Numbered from the stretch's first letter, positions 16,284-25,478 are shown. The stretch is 64,000 nt of DNA from Marinobacter pelagius (GCF_900114925.1 NZ_FOUR01000002.1:496001-560000), one strand, 5' to 3'. The notes: generated by a model from the letters alone, not told the origin. A program made the numbers and translations.

Positions 16284-17609
16284 TTATCGCTCAAGGATCG
16301 CAGTAACCCCTTGCCCGCCCGCGGCGCAGATCGAAATCAGGCCCCGGCCGCTGCCTTTTTCCTCCAGCAGTTTCGCCAGCGTCGCCACGATCCGACCGCC
16401 GGTGGCGGCGAACGGATGGCCTGTGGCCAGGCTACTGCCCTTCACGTTGAGCTTGTCACGGTCAATGCTGCCCAGCGGCTTGTCCAGGCCCAGACGCTCC
16501 TTGCAGAAAACCGGATCCTCCCACGCCTTCAGAGTGGAAAGTACCTGCGCAGCAAACGCTTCATGGATCTCGTAGAAATCAAAGTCCTGAAGTGTCAGCC
16601 CAGCCTTCTCCAGCATCCGGGGCACCGCATAAGTCGGCGCCATCAGCAGACCTTCCTTCTTGTCGACGAAGTCCACCGCAGCCACTTCCGAAAACGTCAG
16701 CCAGGCCTTCACCTCCAGATTGTTCTCCTTCGCCCACTCCTCACTGGCCAGCAGCACACAGGACGCACCATCCGTGAGCGCCGTGCTGTTGGCAGCCGTC
16801 ATGGTGCCATTTTCCCTATCGAATACCGGTTTCAAGGTCGCCAGCTTCTCGAGCGTGGTATCCGGACGCAGGATATTGTCCTTCTCCAGCCCTGCCAGCG
16901 GCGTCATCAGATCACTGAAAAAGCCTTCCTCATAAGCCCTGGCCAACTTCTGGTGACTCTCCCAAGCCAACAAATCCTGATCTTCCCGGGCAATATCCCA
17001 CTCCTTCGCCGTCACCTGGGCATGCTCACCCATGGACATCCCGGTACGCGGCTCCCCATTCTCCGGGATCTCCGGCACCAGATGCCCTGGCCGGAACCGC
17101 CCCAGAATCTTCAACCGCTCCTTCGCCGTCTTGGCCCGGTTCAGATCCAGCAGAATCTCCCGCAGCCCCTCACCGACACCAATCGGCGCATCGGAGGTGG
17201 TATCCGTACCCCCGGCAATGCCGCACTCGATCTGCCCCAGGGCAATCTTGTTCGCCACCAGAATCGCCGCCTCCAGCCCGGTACCACAGGCCTGCTGAAT
17301 ATCATAAGCCGACGTCTCCGGCGCCAACCCACAACTGAGCACCGACTCCCGCGTCAGATTGAAATCCCGCGAATGCTTGATCACCGCACCGGCAACCACC
17401 TCGCCCATACGCTTGCCCTGAAGATCAAAACGGTCCACCAGGCCACGGAGAGCCGAGGTCAGCAGCTCCTGGTTACTGATCTTGCTGTAGGCGGTGTTGG
17501 ATTTGGCGAAGGGAATGCGGTTGCCACCGATCACCGCAACACGGCGGATTCCGTTATCGGTTTTCTTCGCTGGTGACTTTCTCTGTGTACGTTTCGGAGC
17601 CTGTGCCAT
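16284..17609 (-). CDS. Acetyl-CoA C-acetyltransferase (thiolase, FadI-like)
   Basis: This 441-residue thiolase carries the acyl-accepting Cys-108 in DIQQACGTGLEAA, the NEAF-equivalent motif IHEAFAAQ (near 350), a GHPFAATG motif (near 400) and the C-terminal catalytic CAAGGQG. It condenses or cleaves acyl-CoA, either the last step of beta-oxidation or the first of hydroxyalkanoate/lipid synthesis. The N-terminal 20 residues are Lys/Arg-rich. I start it at 17609, where AGGAAAAG lies properly upstream, rather than at 17696 inside the repeat element. It diverges from the FabG4-type reductase, a ketoacyl enzyme that may work on related substrates. Confidence 0.92.
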   Translation of the reverse strand: MAQAPKRTQRKSPAKKTDNGIRRVAVIGGNRIPFAKSNTAYSKISNQELLTSALRGLVDRFDLQGKRMGEVVAGAVIKHSRDFNLTRESVLSCGLAPETSAYDIQQACGTGLEAAILVANKIALGQIECGIAGGTDTTSDAPIGVGEGLREILLDLNRAKTAKERLKILGRFRPGHLVPEIPENGEPRTGMSMGEHAQVTAKEWDIAREDQDLLAWESHQKLARAYEEGFFSDLMTPLAGLEKDNILRPDTTLEKLATLKPVFDRENGTMTAANSTALTDGASCVLLASEEWAKENNLEVKAWLTFSEVAAVDFVDKKEGLLMAPTYAVPRMLEKAGLTLQDFDFYEIHEAFAAQVLSTLKAWEDPVFCKERLGLDKPLGSIDRDKLNVKGSSLATGHPFAATGGRIVATLAKLLEEKGSGRGLISICAAGGQGVTAILER

Positions 17610-17656
17610 AGTCTTTTCCTGATTCAAATTTGGAATGGATGAACGCACGGAGTAAG

Positions 17657-17764
17657 GGGTGATTGGGGATGGCTTTCCAAAACTGTGCGGAGCCAAGGAT
17701 GGCGGAGCTCAAGCGTCACAGGGACGTGCTTGAGCGGGTTTTGGAAAGCCATCCCCAATCACCC
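17657..17764. repeat. Long hairpin element A (variable-arm family)
   Basis: Perfect 27-bp inverted arms (17657-17683 / 17738-17764) enclose a 54-base core. The arm parts next to the core, CTTTCCAAAAC and GTTTTGGAAAG, and much of the core (CTGTGCGGAGCCA, GCGTCACAGGGACGTG) recur in the elements at 23255 and 23481. The outer 16 bases of the arms do not. It fills part of the 318-base gap between two divergent genes, so it is not acting as a 3' terminator here. Confidence 0.85.
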
Positions 17765-17927
17765 TCCCCCAGAGCCTGACTTAATGCAACATCAGTCTAG
17801 CGCCAGGCCAGAAAGCCTCATTGGCACCCCTGACAACCAACCAAAAGCATTGAGTCAATCCAAAAACTAAAGGATTCTTTACCCTGTAGGTCAAATTGCA
17901 TCCAACCGCAAATACAAGGAAGACCCA

Positions 17928-19334
17928 ATGTCTGACCTCTACCTCAAAATCGTCAACACCCCGGTCGGCAAATCCGCCGCCCAAACCCTGGGCCTGCCCT
18001 CACCCGTGCCCCTTAATCGCCTCAAACGCACCGACCAGCCCTTCATCGAAGGCGACGTCCTCGTCGGTGCAGCCACCGGTGCCCGCGCCATCGCCACAGT
18101 AGGTAACATCGTCGGCGCCAGCGCCGCCACCCTGCACCACGCCTCCGGCCCCGACACTCTGACCGACTCCGCCAAGGCCGGCAACAAAGCCAACCCCCTC
18201 GAGATTGGCGGCGACATCGACCAGAAATTCTCCGCCCTCGTATTCGACGGCACCGGCATCAAAACCCCCGAGGAGTTGCGGGCGGTCTACGACTTCTTCC
18301 ATCCGACCATCAAGAAGCTCGCCGGCAATGGCCGCGTACTGGTGATCGGCATGGATCCCGCCAGCTGCCGCAAAGCACCCCAGGCTGCCGCCCAGCAGGC
18401 ACTGGAAGGCTTTGTTCGTGCGGTGGGCAAGGAAATCGGCAAGAAAGGTGCCACCGCGAACCTGATCCGCATGGTTCCAGGCGCTGAAAAACAACTGGAC
18501 TCCAGCGTCCGCTTCTTCCTCTCGGCCCGCTCCGCCTATGTGGATGGTCAGGTGGTACGCATCGGCAAGAGCACCGAAGCGCCGGCCACCAACCCGGTGG
18601 CTCCGCTGACCGGCAAAGTCGCCCTGGTGACCGGCGCCTCCCGCGGCATCGGCGAAGCCATTGCCCGTACCCTGGCCCGGGATGGCGCCACCGTGATCGG
18701 CCTGGACATCCCGCCGGCCATGGAAGATCTGCAGAAGGTGACCGATTCCATCAAGGGCAAGGCCCTGGCCTGTGACATTACCGACGAGAACGCGCCGAAA
18801 CTGATTGCCGACTTCGCCGAGGAACATTTCGGCGGCCTCGACCTGGTGATCCACAACGCCGGCATCACCCGGGACAAGACCCTGGGCAACATGCCCGAGC
18901 ACTTCTGGGACATGACCATTGCCGTGAACCTCTCCGCCGAGGAGCACATCGACGAAGAGCTGATGAAACGGGAACTGCTGCGGGAGAACGGCCGGATCGT
19001 GTGCATCTCCTCCATCAGCGGCATCGCCGGCAACTTCGGCCAGACCAACTACTCCACCGCCAAATCCGGCGTGATCGGTTATGTCGAAGCCATGGCGAAA
19101 CAGCTGAAAAATGGCATCACCATCAACGCCATCGCCCCAGGGTTCATCGAAACCCAGATGACCGCTGCCATGCCCATCACCATCCGCGAAGCGGGCCGGC
19201 GCATGAACAGCCTGTCCCAGGGCGGGCTGCCGGTGGATGTGGCCGAAGCGATTGCGTGGTATTGCAGTCCGGCTTCGAATGGCGTTAACGGGAATATTGT
19301 GCGGGTTTGTGGGCAGTCGTTGATTGGGAAGTGA
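17928..19334 (+). CDS. 3-oxoacyl-ACP reductase, long FabG4 type (SDR family)
   Basis: This 468-residue protein is about twice the usual FabG length. The N-terminal roughly 210 residues form an extra domain seen in high-molecular-weight FabG4-type reductases. The C-terminal SDR domain has the NAD(P) motif VTGASRGIGEA (near 233), NAG (near 310) and a catalytic Ser plus Tyr-x-x-x-Lys in SSISGIAGNFGQTNYSTAKS (near 360-380). It should reduce 3-ketoacyl-CoA or -ACP to the 3-hydroxy form, which fits the divergent thiolase neighbour. Confidence 0.9.
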   Translation: MSDLYLKIVNTPVGKSAAQTLGLPSPVPLNRLKRTDQPFIEGDVLVGAATGARAIATVGNIVGASAATLHHASGPDTLTDSAKAGNKANPLEIGGDIDQKFSALVFDGTGIKTPEELRAVYDFFHPTIKKLAGNGRVLVIGMDPASCRKAPQAAAQQALEGFVRAVGKEIGKKGATANLIRMVPGAEKQLDSSVRFFLSARSAYVDGQVVRIGKSTEAPATNPVAPLTGKVALVTGASRGIGEAIARTLARDGATVIGLDIPPAMEDLQKVTDSIKGKALACDITDENAPKLIADFAEEHFGGLDLVIHNAGITRDKTLGNMPEHFWDMTIAVNLSAEEHIDEELMKRELLRENGRIVCISSISGIAGNFGQTNYSTAKSGVIGYVEAMAKQLKNGITINAIAPGFIETQMTAAMPITIREAGRRMNSLSQGGLPVDVAEAIAWYCSPASNGVNGNIVRVCGQSLIGK

Positions 19335-19355
19335 ATGCGGGGGCGGCTGCCCCCA

Positions 19356-19490
19356 GGGGTCTGATGAAAGCCTTCATCTTGCCCCAGGGGTCTGATGAAA
19401 AGCCTCCGGCTTTCCATCTGACCCCATTTTCAGATGAAACTCCGGGGTTGCCGCTAAGCTGGGGTCAGATGAAAGCTTTCATCAGACCCC
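19356..19490. repeat. REP-like hairpins, three copies
   Basis: Copies lie at 19356-19385 (right end altered to TTGCCCC), 19387-19425 (a longer 39-base form with an AAGCCTCCGGCTT tip) and 19461-19490 (inverted). This is the first appearance of the family reading from the left; it lies between the FabG4 stop and the tRNA cluster. Confidence 0.9.
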
Positions 19491-19532
19491 TGGAGAGATC
19501 AGCCCCCTGAGTAAAATCAGCCCCCCGGAACG

Positions 19533-19564
19533 AAAAAAGGCCGATCCTCGCGGATCGGCCTTTT
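19533..19564 (-). terminator. Terminator behind the tRNA-Val/Asp/Val cluster
   Basis: The 9-bp stem GGCCGATCC/GGATCGGCC (19539-19560) is followed on the minus strand by six T. It lies just downstream of the last minus-strand tRNA. Confidence 0.8.
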
Positions 19565-19572
19565 CGGAATTC

Positions 19573-19648
19573 TGGTGGGTGGTGCAGGGATCGAACCTGC
19601 GACCCTCGCCTTGTAAGGGCGATGCTCTCCCAGCTGAGCTAACCACCC
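19573..19648 (-). tRNA. tRNA-Val (TAC)
   Basis: This 76-base cloverleaf on the minus strand has anticodon TAC in CCCTTACAAGG, an encoded CCA, and standard T-arm GGTTCGATCC. It is identical in its mature part to the copy at 19811-19886. Confidence 0.97.
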
Positions 19649-19657
19649 GGGAAAAAA

Positions 19658-19734
19658 TGGCGGAGCGGACGGGACTCGAACCCGCGACCCCCGGCGTGAC
19701 AGGCCGGTATTCTAACCAACTGAACTACCGCTCC
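19658..19734 (-). tRNA. tRNA-Asp (GTC)
   Basis: This 77-base cloverleaf on the minus strand has anticodon GTC in GCCTGTCACGC, an encoded CCA, and closely follows the well-known enterobacterial tRNA-Asp sequence. Confidence 0.97.
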
Positions 19735-19810
19735 GCATCAATTCAGCCCGTGGGCTTGAACCTGAAACCGGATGGGGTGATCCGGTGATGCCTTTGAAAG
19801 ACTCTGAAAG

Positions 19811-19886
19811 TGGTGGGTGGTGCAGGGATCGAACCTGCGACCCTCGCCTTGTAAGGGCGATGCTCTCCCAGCTGAGCTAACCACCC
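19811..19886 (-). tRNA. tRNA-Val (TAC), second copy
   Basis: Same mature sequence and anticodon as 19573-19648. The Val-Asp-Val order suggests a duplicated unit transcribed from above 19886 toward the shared terminator at 19533. Confidence 0.97.
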
Positions 19887-20052
19887 ACTTCCAACCTCGA
19901 GAGGCTTTCAAGTCCTTGCTCTCTCAAGCAAGTGAGACGCGCATTTTAAGCATTTCGCTGACAGTGTCAAACCTTTTCCGGGAATTTTCTGAAAAAATCT
20001 GCAAGCCATTCAAAATCGGGCGGTTTTTAACCAAAACCTGATCAGAAACCGG

Positions 20053-20295
20053 TCATTTACCGGAGCCTTTTTTTGGCCCCTTCTCAACCAGCCGCTGGCC
20101 CGCCTGTTCGGCCTTCTGGCGCAGGGACAACTCACTCACCCGCGAGCGCCGATCATCCGGGATGGACCGGCTCGCCAGCGAGCAATTCAGCTCATCAATA
20201 CGCCTGCGCACATCCTCAAGCCCCTGCATGGCCAGAGGCACCACGTCGTCCGCCAGCTTTTCCAGGCGGCCTTGCAATCGATCCTTCAGAGACAT
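20053..20295 (-). CDS. Small hypothetical protein, charged and helical
   Basis: This is an 80-residue, highly charged protein (MSLKDRLQGRLEKLADDV... ending in a Lys/Gly-rich tail). It has no signal peptide or membrane segment, and its heptad-like Leu/Ile spacing suggests a helical or coiled-coil fold. I do not recognise a family. The start at 20295 follows an AGGA at about -6; an upstream in-frame ATG would add residues of unlikely composition. It lies 102 bases downstream of the DUF2846-like lipoprotein gene in the reverse sense, on the same strand. Confidence 0.6.
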   Translation of the reverse strand: MSLKDRLQGRLEKLADDVVPLAMQGLEDVRRRIDELNCSLASRSIPDDRRSRVSELSLRQKAEQAGQRLVEKGPKKGSGK

Positions 20296-20397
20296 CGTCC
20301 TGACTTCCTGATTCATTTCACTGCATGCAGTGTAGTAACCAGTCCCGACATTCACAATTGTGAAACTGCTCCTGCGCCCTGTCGATTCAGCCAATGT

Positions 20398-21240
20398 TCA
20401 GAAAAACCACCAGCCTCCGGATTCAGCCGCTTCCCGACGCTCCCGCTCTTCCTCCAGCGCCGCATAGTCCCGTTCGAGCTTGCGGATCTTCCGCTCGGCT
20501 TCCAGAGTCACTGTCGGGCCACCACCGAACGGCCAGTACCAGGGCGCAGATTCGTATCTCCCCTCCTCCTTGAGACGCTCAATCTCCAATTCCCGCTCTT
20601 CTTCCAGTGCAGCCAGCGAGCGTTCGTAATCGATGTCCTCATTCACCTCCACAATCGAGGTGGCGGCATGATTGGGCGCCAGCAGATCACTGTTCAGGAA
20701 CTGGGTCGATACGATTTCCCCTGCCTGCATGGCATAGGCACGAGTTACCAACTGAAGGTCCCCTTCCGCCAGGGGATGCTCGGGATCCAGATCCGGATGG
20801 ATCTGCTCCGGTTCCGTGAGTTCGTTGTACCGCAGGTAGTAGATCTGCCCCGGCTCTACCCGGAGGGTGGCATCGGCAATCAGACTGAGACTGAACGAAT
20901 TGAGTCCTTCCAGGCCCAGCAGTGGCCGGCGCATGGCGATGTGACGCTCACCGGGGCTGACTTCGAGCCAGGTGTAACTGTCGTTGCGAATGTTGAAATA
21001 GTGGTGGTCGTCAATGTAGACGCTGGGCGCCTCGATCTCATCCGCCGCCCACTGGGAATGGGTGCGATAGAAATAAAGAAGGGCGTTATCACGATCCCAT
21101 TCATCATCCGGGATGTGAACGAAATCGGGGCCGGACACCGGATGCAGGAAGGAACCAACGCTCTTGCCGATCGACTGGTACACCGTACAACCGGAACCAA
21201 AAACCAGGAGCGACAGCGCCAGGAGGGTTCGTTTGCTCAT
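20398..21240 (-). CDS. DUF2846-like lipoprotein
   Basis: This 280-residue protein has a lipoprotein signal peptide ending in a lipobox (VFGSGC, Cys-18), so it is probably anchored to a membrane facing the periplasm. The central part (ALLYFYRTHSQW, then a beta-rich region ending near GQIYYLRY) resembles DUF2846 proteins. The C-terminal third is Glu/Arg-rich and probably coiled-coil, ending GGWWFF. Function unknown. The lipobox and start are clear; the domain match is a weaker call. Confidence 0.75.
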   Translation of the reverse strand: MSKRTLLALSLLVFGSGCTVYQSIGKSVGSFLHPVSGPDFVHIPDDEWDRDNALLYFYRTHSQWAADEIEAPSVYIDDHHYFNIRNDSYTWLEVSPGERHIAMRRPLLGLEGLNSFSLSLIADATLRVEPGQIYYLRYNELTEPEQIHPDLDPEHPLAEGDLQLVTRAYAMQAGEIVSTQFLNSDLLAPNHAATSIVEVNEDIDYERSLAALEEERELEIERLKEEGRYESAPWYWPFGGGPTVTLEAERKIRKLERDYAALEEERERREAAESGGWWFF

Positions 21241-21379
21241 TGTTCTTGCTCTTCATCCCTTTGCGAGTTGCCTGATCATAACAACTGGCTCCCGCCAGAA
21301 ATGAGAGCTACCGCAAGGGATGAATACAAACTGTTACAAAGCGCCGAACACCCGGTTTAATGAAAACTCAAAAGCCCGA

Positions 21380-22348
21380 TCACTGACCGGACATTCGCGC
21401 CTCCAGCCGGTCCACCTCATCCGACAACCGGACCAGGCGAGATGTAAGCTGCGCCCGGGACGCATCGATGGAATCCACCGTCTGCTTGAGCGAGGCCAAC
21501 TGATTACGCAGCGAACGCACCTCCGAACTGCCCGCTACCCCATCCGTCTTCTTCTCCAAAGCAGTAATCCGGCTCTCCATGCCACTGATCCCCAGCTTCT
21601 GCTCCTGCTCGAAACGACGGATACGGCTCTCGATCACCTGATCCACATCCGCCATCTGCTGACTCAAGGTCGTAATCTGCTCAGAGGCCTGGGCGGTGTT
21701 TTCCTTCAGCGCAACGATCGACGTTTCCGTCTGTTCTTCAAGCGCGGCAATCTCCGAAGACAGAGAAGCCCGGGCTTCTTCGAGAGTCGTTTCGAGACTG
21801 GCGACCGCCTTCTTCTCTTCCTCCAGAGCCGACTTCAGCGTCGCCAGCTGCTCCTCATGCTCATCCAGACGCGCCTTGTTCCGCTCATTGGCCACAACCC
21901 AAAGCTTGCGGATCTCGCTGGACGCTTCCTCCAGCCCCGATTTGTTCGACGCAATCTGCTCCTCCAGCGACTGCCCCCGCTCCTGCAGGTTCTCACCCGT
22001 CTCCGAGAGCTCACCCTCAAACCGGGCCAGTGCCAACTTGCTCTGCCGCGCCCAGTAGTCCGCCTCCTCCAGCTGCGACTCCATCGCCTGAATCCGCTGA
22101 TTCTGGGAATACCAACCGGCAACCGCAGCCACCGCAACCGCAATCAACAACAACCAGACCGCCGCCAGACCGCCCTTGCCATTACCACCGTTACCGTTAC
22201 CAGCCGGCGGCTTCCCGGCCCCGCCAGAACCACCGGAACGAGCAGCCGGCGCAGCGGCAGCCTTTTTCGGAGCAGGCCGCTTCCGCTCACTACTGCCGAT
22301 TGGCGCGTCTGCTCGGAGTTCGTCGTCATCTGGGCGGATGGAATCCAT
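21380..22348 (-). CDS. Membrane-anchored coiled-coil protein, function unknown
   Basis: This 322-residue protein has a disordered Ala/Pro/Gly-rich N-terminal tail (about 1-65), one membrane helix (AAVWLLLIAVAVAAVAGWY, about 68-87) and a roughly 220-residue coiled coil rich in Glu, Leu and Gln. This predicts a bitopic protein with a long periplasmic helix bundle. The ATG at 22348 is chosen because AGGAG lies 6 bases upstream; starts at 22381 and above have no such site. Such architecture is common in cell-envelope scaffolds, but no function should be assumed. Confidence 0.75.
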   Translation of the reverse strand: MDSIRPDDDELRADAPIGSSERKRPAPKKAAAAPAARSGGSGGAGKPPAGNGNGGNGKGGLAAVWLLLIAVAVAAVAGWYSQNQRIQAMESQLEEADYWARQSKLALARFEGELSETGENLQERGQSLEEQIASNKSGLEEASSEIRKLWVVANERNKARLDEHEEQLATLKSALEEEKKAVASLETTLEEARASLSSEIAALEEQTETSIVALKENTAQASEQITTLSQQMADVDQVIESRIRRFEQEQKLGISGMESRITALEKKTDGVAGSSEVRSLRNQLASLKQTVDSIDASRAQLTSRLVRLSDEVDRLEARMSGQ

Positions 22349-22519
22349 TACTGCTCCTGGGTCTGAGTTCTGGTTGTTCATTATTCTATTTGCCGGATCG
22401 TTAACAAGGTATGCCCGACCAGCTCTGTCTGAATTATGGACGCTTTTCAGGTCAACGTCTGATAATACATGCACTTATAAACGGGGTGAAATGAAGCTCT
22501 GCTAATGTGGCACGGGGCC

Positions 22520-22614
22520 GGGGTCAGAAGAAAGCCTTCTTCTGACCCCTCCTTAGCGGCAACCACGGAGTCTGACCTTAAGATGGGGTCAGATGAAGGC
22601 CTTCATCTGACCCC
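22520..22614. repeat. REP-like hairpin pair upstream of purE
   Basis: Copies at 22520-22549 and 22585-22614. Both are fully self-complementary, lacking the usual central mismatch. They fill most of the 370-base gap between the divergent coiled-coil gene and purE. Confidence 0.9.
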
Positions 22615-22718
22615 TGAGGATGGCTCCGGCCAATACCATGCACCAAAACGGGCAAGTTGCATGGTAAGTAGCCAAAACATACAATGGCCGGCTTTCCAAT
22701 TATCTCAGGATGTTGCAT

Positions 22719-23210
22719 ATGCAGCCGCTTGTAGGACTCATCATGGGCTCCAAATCCGACTGGCCCACCATGGAACACGCCGCCAACATGCTTGAAAAAC
22801 TCGGCGTACCCTACGAAACCAAAGTCGTCTCCGCCCACCGCACCCCGGACCTGCTCTTTGACTACGCCAAAACCGCCGCCGACCGCGGCCTGAAAGTCAT
22901 CATCGCAGGCGCCGGCGGAGCTGCGCACCTCCCGGGCATGGTCGCCTCCCAGACCGCCCTGCCCGTACTCGGTGTACCGGTCCAGTCCAAAGCCCTGAAC
23001 GGCCTCGACTCCCTGCTGTCCATCGTCCAGATGCCTGGCGGCATCGCCGTTGGCACCCTGGCCATCGGTAAAGCGGGAGCCACCAACGCCGGCCTGCTTG
23101 CAGCACAAATCATCGGCACGTTCGATGACAATGTCCGGAAGGCTGTAGAAGAATTTCGTTCGACCCAGACCCAAACGGTCCTCGATAATCCGGATCCAAG
23201 CGAACAGTAA
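22719..23210 (+). CDS. purE: 5-(carboxyamino)imidazole ribonucleotide mutase
   Basis: This 163-residue class I PurE converts N5-CAIR to CAIR in purine synthesis. The phosphate/carboxylate-binding start [21 protein letters not shown], and [13 protein letters not shown] are all present. AGGA 8 bases upstream favours the ATG at 22719 over one at 22710. Its partner purK follows on the same strand but 450 bases away, the gap being filled by two long hairpin elements. Confidence 0.96.
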   Translation: MQPLVGLIMGSKSDWPTMEHAANMLEKLGVPYETKVVSAHRTPDLLFDYAKTAADRGLKVIIAGAGGAAHLPGMVASQTALPVLGVPVQSKALNGLDSLLSIVQMPGGIAVGTLAIGKAGATNAGLLAAQIIGTFDDNVRKAVEEFRSTQTQTVLDNPDPSEQ

Positions 23211-23254
23211 ACCCTGATATCCCGGAGCTGGCTGACACCGCGAACTTGGGAGAA

Positions 23255-23366
23255 GGGAGTCTTAGGGGTATCCTTTCCAAAACACGCTACGAGCACGTCC
23301 ATGTGCGCTTGTTTCGGGCCGTCCCTGGCCCTCAACAGTTTTGGAAAGGATACCCCTAAGACTCCC
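23255..23366. repeat. Long hairpin element B (variable-arm family), reversed
   Basis: Perfect 29-bp arms (23255-23283 / 23338-23366) enclose a 54-base core. Read on the minus strand, the core begins CTGTTGAGGG and contains GACGTGCTCGTAGCG, matching elements A and C. It is therefore inserted in the opposite orientation. The outer arm sequence is unlike A and C. Confidence 0.85.
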
Positions 23367-23480
23367 CGTACCTGTTGCGATAGCCGTTCAAGCGCAGAGA
23401 AGGGCGAACTTGTCGAGTAATTGAGAAGTCTGACTAGTGCGATCACAGTGAGAACAAGCGGTTTTGCACAGGGTTCAGTT

Positions 23481-23594
23481 GAGCGGGTTGGGCAAGGCTT
23501 TCCAAAACTGTGCGGAGCCATGGATGGCGGAGCCCAAGCGTCACAGGGACGTGCCGCCAGGAGCGTGTTTTGGAAAGCCTTGCCCAACCCGCTC
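23481..23594. repeat. Long hairpin element C (variable-arm family)
   Basis: Perfect 28-bp arms (23481-23508 / 23567-23594) enclose a core sharing CTGTGCGGAGCCA and GCGTCACAGGGACGTG with element A. Two elements in the 450-base purE-purK gap suggest this spacer is a preferred site. Confidence 0.85.
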
Positions 23595-23660
23595 ACACTC
23601 CCAAAGTCAGACCAGAAATCAGACTAAACTCATATGCCAAACCATGGCAGGAGAACACAA

Positions 23661-24779
23661 ATGAGAATTGGTGTACTAGGCGCCGGCCAACTCGGGCGCA
23701 TGCTGGCCCTCGCCGGATACCCACTGGCCAAGACCTTTGTATTCTACGACATGTCCGGCAACCCCAGCGCCGGGCTTGGCGAAGTCATTATCGACCGCGA
23801 AGGCCAATATCTGGACGACTTCCTGTCCCGGGTTGACCGCGTCACCTACGAATTCGAACACCTGCCGGTCGAGGTTGCCGAAAAACTGGCCAAAGAAAAG
23901 CCGGTTCACCCCTGCCCACGAGCATTGCAGGTGTGCCAGAACCGCGAAGCCGAGAAAACCCTGTTTGGCCAGCTGGGCATCCCGACCCCTGAGTGGAAAA
24001 TCGCCGACAGCGCCGAATCCCTGAAAGCCGCCGCCGAAGAGCTCGGCTGCCCCGTGGTCGCCAAGTCCATCACCGAAGGCTATGACGGCAAGGGCCAGGC
24101 CGTCCTGAAAGATCCCGAAGACGCCGAAAGCGCGTGGGAAAGCATCGGCCACCAGCGCCTGATCGTCGAGAAGTTCGTCAACTTCAAGCGTGAGGTGTCC
24201 ATTATCGCGGTGCGCGCCGAAGACGGCGACCTGGCCTTCTACCCGATGGCCGAGAACACCCACCACGAAGGCATCCTGCGCTACTCCATCGCCCCGGCCC
24301 CGGGCCTGGCGAAGCATGTTCAGGAAGACGCCGAGCGTTACATCAAGGCCCTGCTGAACGAATTGGATTACGTCGGCGTATTGACTCTTGAGCTGTTCGA
24401 AACCGAGGATGGGCTGGTGGCGAACGAGATGGCGCCCCGGGTGCACAACTCCGGCCACTGGACCATCGAAGGGGCCATGACCAGCCAGTTCGAGAATCAC
24501 ATCCGCGCCGTCAGCGGTCACCCGCTGGGTAATGTCGCGCTCCGTGGTCTAAGCTGTATGATCAATATCATTGGCGAACACGGCGACATCGAGCGCATCC
24601 TGGAACTGCCCTATGCGCACGTTCACCTCTACAATAAAGGGGAACGGCCGGGCCGCAAGCTGGGTCACGTGAATATCCTGGCGGACAGCTACGAGGAGCT
24701 GGTCTGGCGGGTCCGGAACTGTGCGCAGTTTCTTCCGGGCTGCCCGGATTTTAAAAGCAGTTTAACTACAAAGGGTTGA
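23661..24779 (+). CDS. purK: 5-(carboxyamino)imidazole ribonucleotide synthase
   Basis: This 372-residue ATP-grasp enzyme carboxylates AIR to N5-CAIR, feeding PurE. It begins MRIGVLGAGQLGRML, the usual PurK start, and has ATP-grasp features such as VVAKSITEGYDGKGQ (about 134-148) and NEMAPRVHNSGHWT (about 257-270). GCAGGAG lies 7 bases before the ATG. Its last codons overlap the predicted sodB promoter region. Confidence 0.96.
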   Translation: MRIGVLGAGQLGRMLALAGYPLAKTFVFYDMSGNPSAGLGEVIIDREGQYLDDFLSRVDRVTYEFEHLPVEVAEKLAKEKPVHPCPRALQVCQNREAEKTLFGQLGIPTPEWKIADSAESLKAAAEELGCPVVAKSITEGYDGKGQAVLKDPEDAESAWESIGHQRLIVEKFVNFKREVSIIAVRAEDGDLAFYPMAENTHHEGILRYSIAPAPGLAKHVQEDAERYIKALLNELDYVGVLTLELFETEDGLVANEMAPRVHNSGHWTIEGAMTSQFENHIRAVSGHPLGNVALRGLSCMINIIGEHGDIERILELPYAHVHLYNKGERPGRKLGHVNILADSYEELVWRVRNCAQFLPGCPDFKSSLTTKG

Positions 24780-24803
24780 TATAACTCAAATCGCCCTTAT
24801 ATT
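24776..24803 (+). promoter_or_regulatory. Predicted sodB promoter
   Basis: TTGATA (24776-24781) and TATATT (24798-24803), 16 bases apart, precede sodB by about 47 bases and overlap the end of purK. Base match only; no Fur box is clear. Confidence 0.5.
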
Positions 24804-24850
24804 GCAGCAACGTACACTCACATAAACAGAGAGACAGGGAGAACGACCTC

Positions 24851-25429
24851 ATGGCATTTGAACTTCCCGCACTGCCTTACGAAAAGAACGCACTGGAACC
24901 GCACATCTCTCAGGAAACCCTCGAGTACCATTACGGCAAGCACCACCAGACCTATGTCACCAAGCTGAATGGTCTGATTGAAGGCACTGACAATGCCAAC
25001 AAGTCCCTGGAAGACATCATCAAGAGCTCCAGCGGCCCCGTATTCAACAACTCTGCCCAGGTGTGGAACCACACCTTCTACTGGCACTGCCTGAGCCCGA
25101 ACGGTGGCGGTGAGCCGACTGGCGCAGCCAAGGAAGCCATCGAGAAGGCTTTCGGCTCTTTCGAAGACTTCAAGAAAGAGTTCAACGACAAGGCCGCCAA
25201 CAACTTCGGCTCCGGCTGGACCTGGCTGGTGAAGAAGCCGGACGGCAGTGTTGCCATCGTCAACACCAGCAACGCGGAAACCCCGCTGACTGGCGACGAC
25301 AAGGCAGTCCTGACCGTAGACGTGTGGGAGCACGCCTACTACATCGACTACCGCAACTCCCGTCCGAACTACCTGGAAGCGTTCTGGAACCTGGTTAACT
25401 GGGATTTCGTCAACGAAAACCTGGCATAA
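24851..25429 (+). CDS. sodB: Superoxide dismutase [Fe]
   Basis: This 192-residue Fe/Mn-family superoxide dismutase has the four metal ligands visible in HISQETLEYHYGKHHQTY (His-27 type), HTFYWHCL (His-74 type) and DVWEHAYYIDY (Asp and His near 157-161). The segments QVWNHTFYWHCLSPNGGG and NNFGSGWTW are typical of the iron form. It detoxifies superoxide in the cytoplasm. A terminator follows at 25479. Confidence 0.95.
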   Translation: MAFELPALPYEKNALEPHISQETLEYHYGKHHQTYVTKLNGLIEGTDNANKSLEDIIKSSSGPVFNNSAQVWNHTFYWHCLSPNGGGEPTGAAKEAIEKAFGSFEDFKKEFNDKAANNFGSGWTWLVKKPDGSVAIVNTSNAETPLTGDDKAVLTVDVWEHAYYIDYRNSRPNYLEAFWNLVNWDFVNENLA

Positions 25430-25478
25430 TCAGCCGATTCCGGCTTTCAGAGGGCGGTCCATCCGGGCCGCCAACAAG

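Noticed and set aside
16311..17576. A 421-codon open frame antisense to the thiolase
   Set aside because: The thiolase has all catalytic motifs; the antisense product is Arg/Gln/His-rich, typical of a shadow frame.
20272..21360. A 362-codon frame antisense to the DUF2846-like lipoprotein
   Set aside because: The sense gene has a lipobox and a good ribosome site; the antisense frame has neither.
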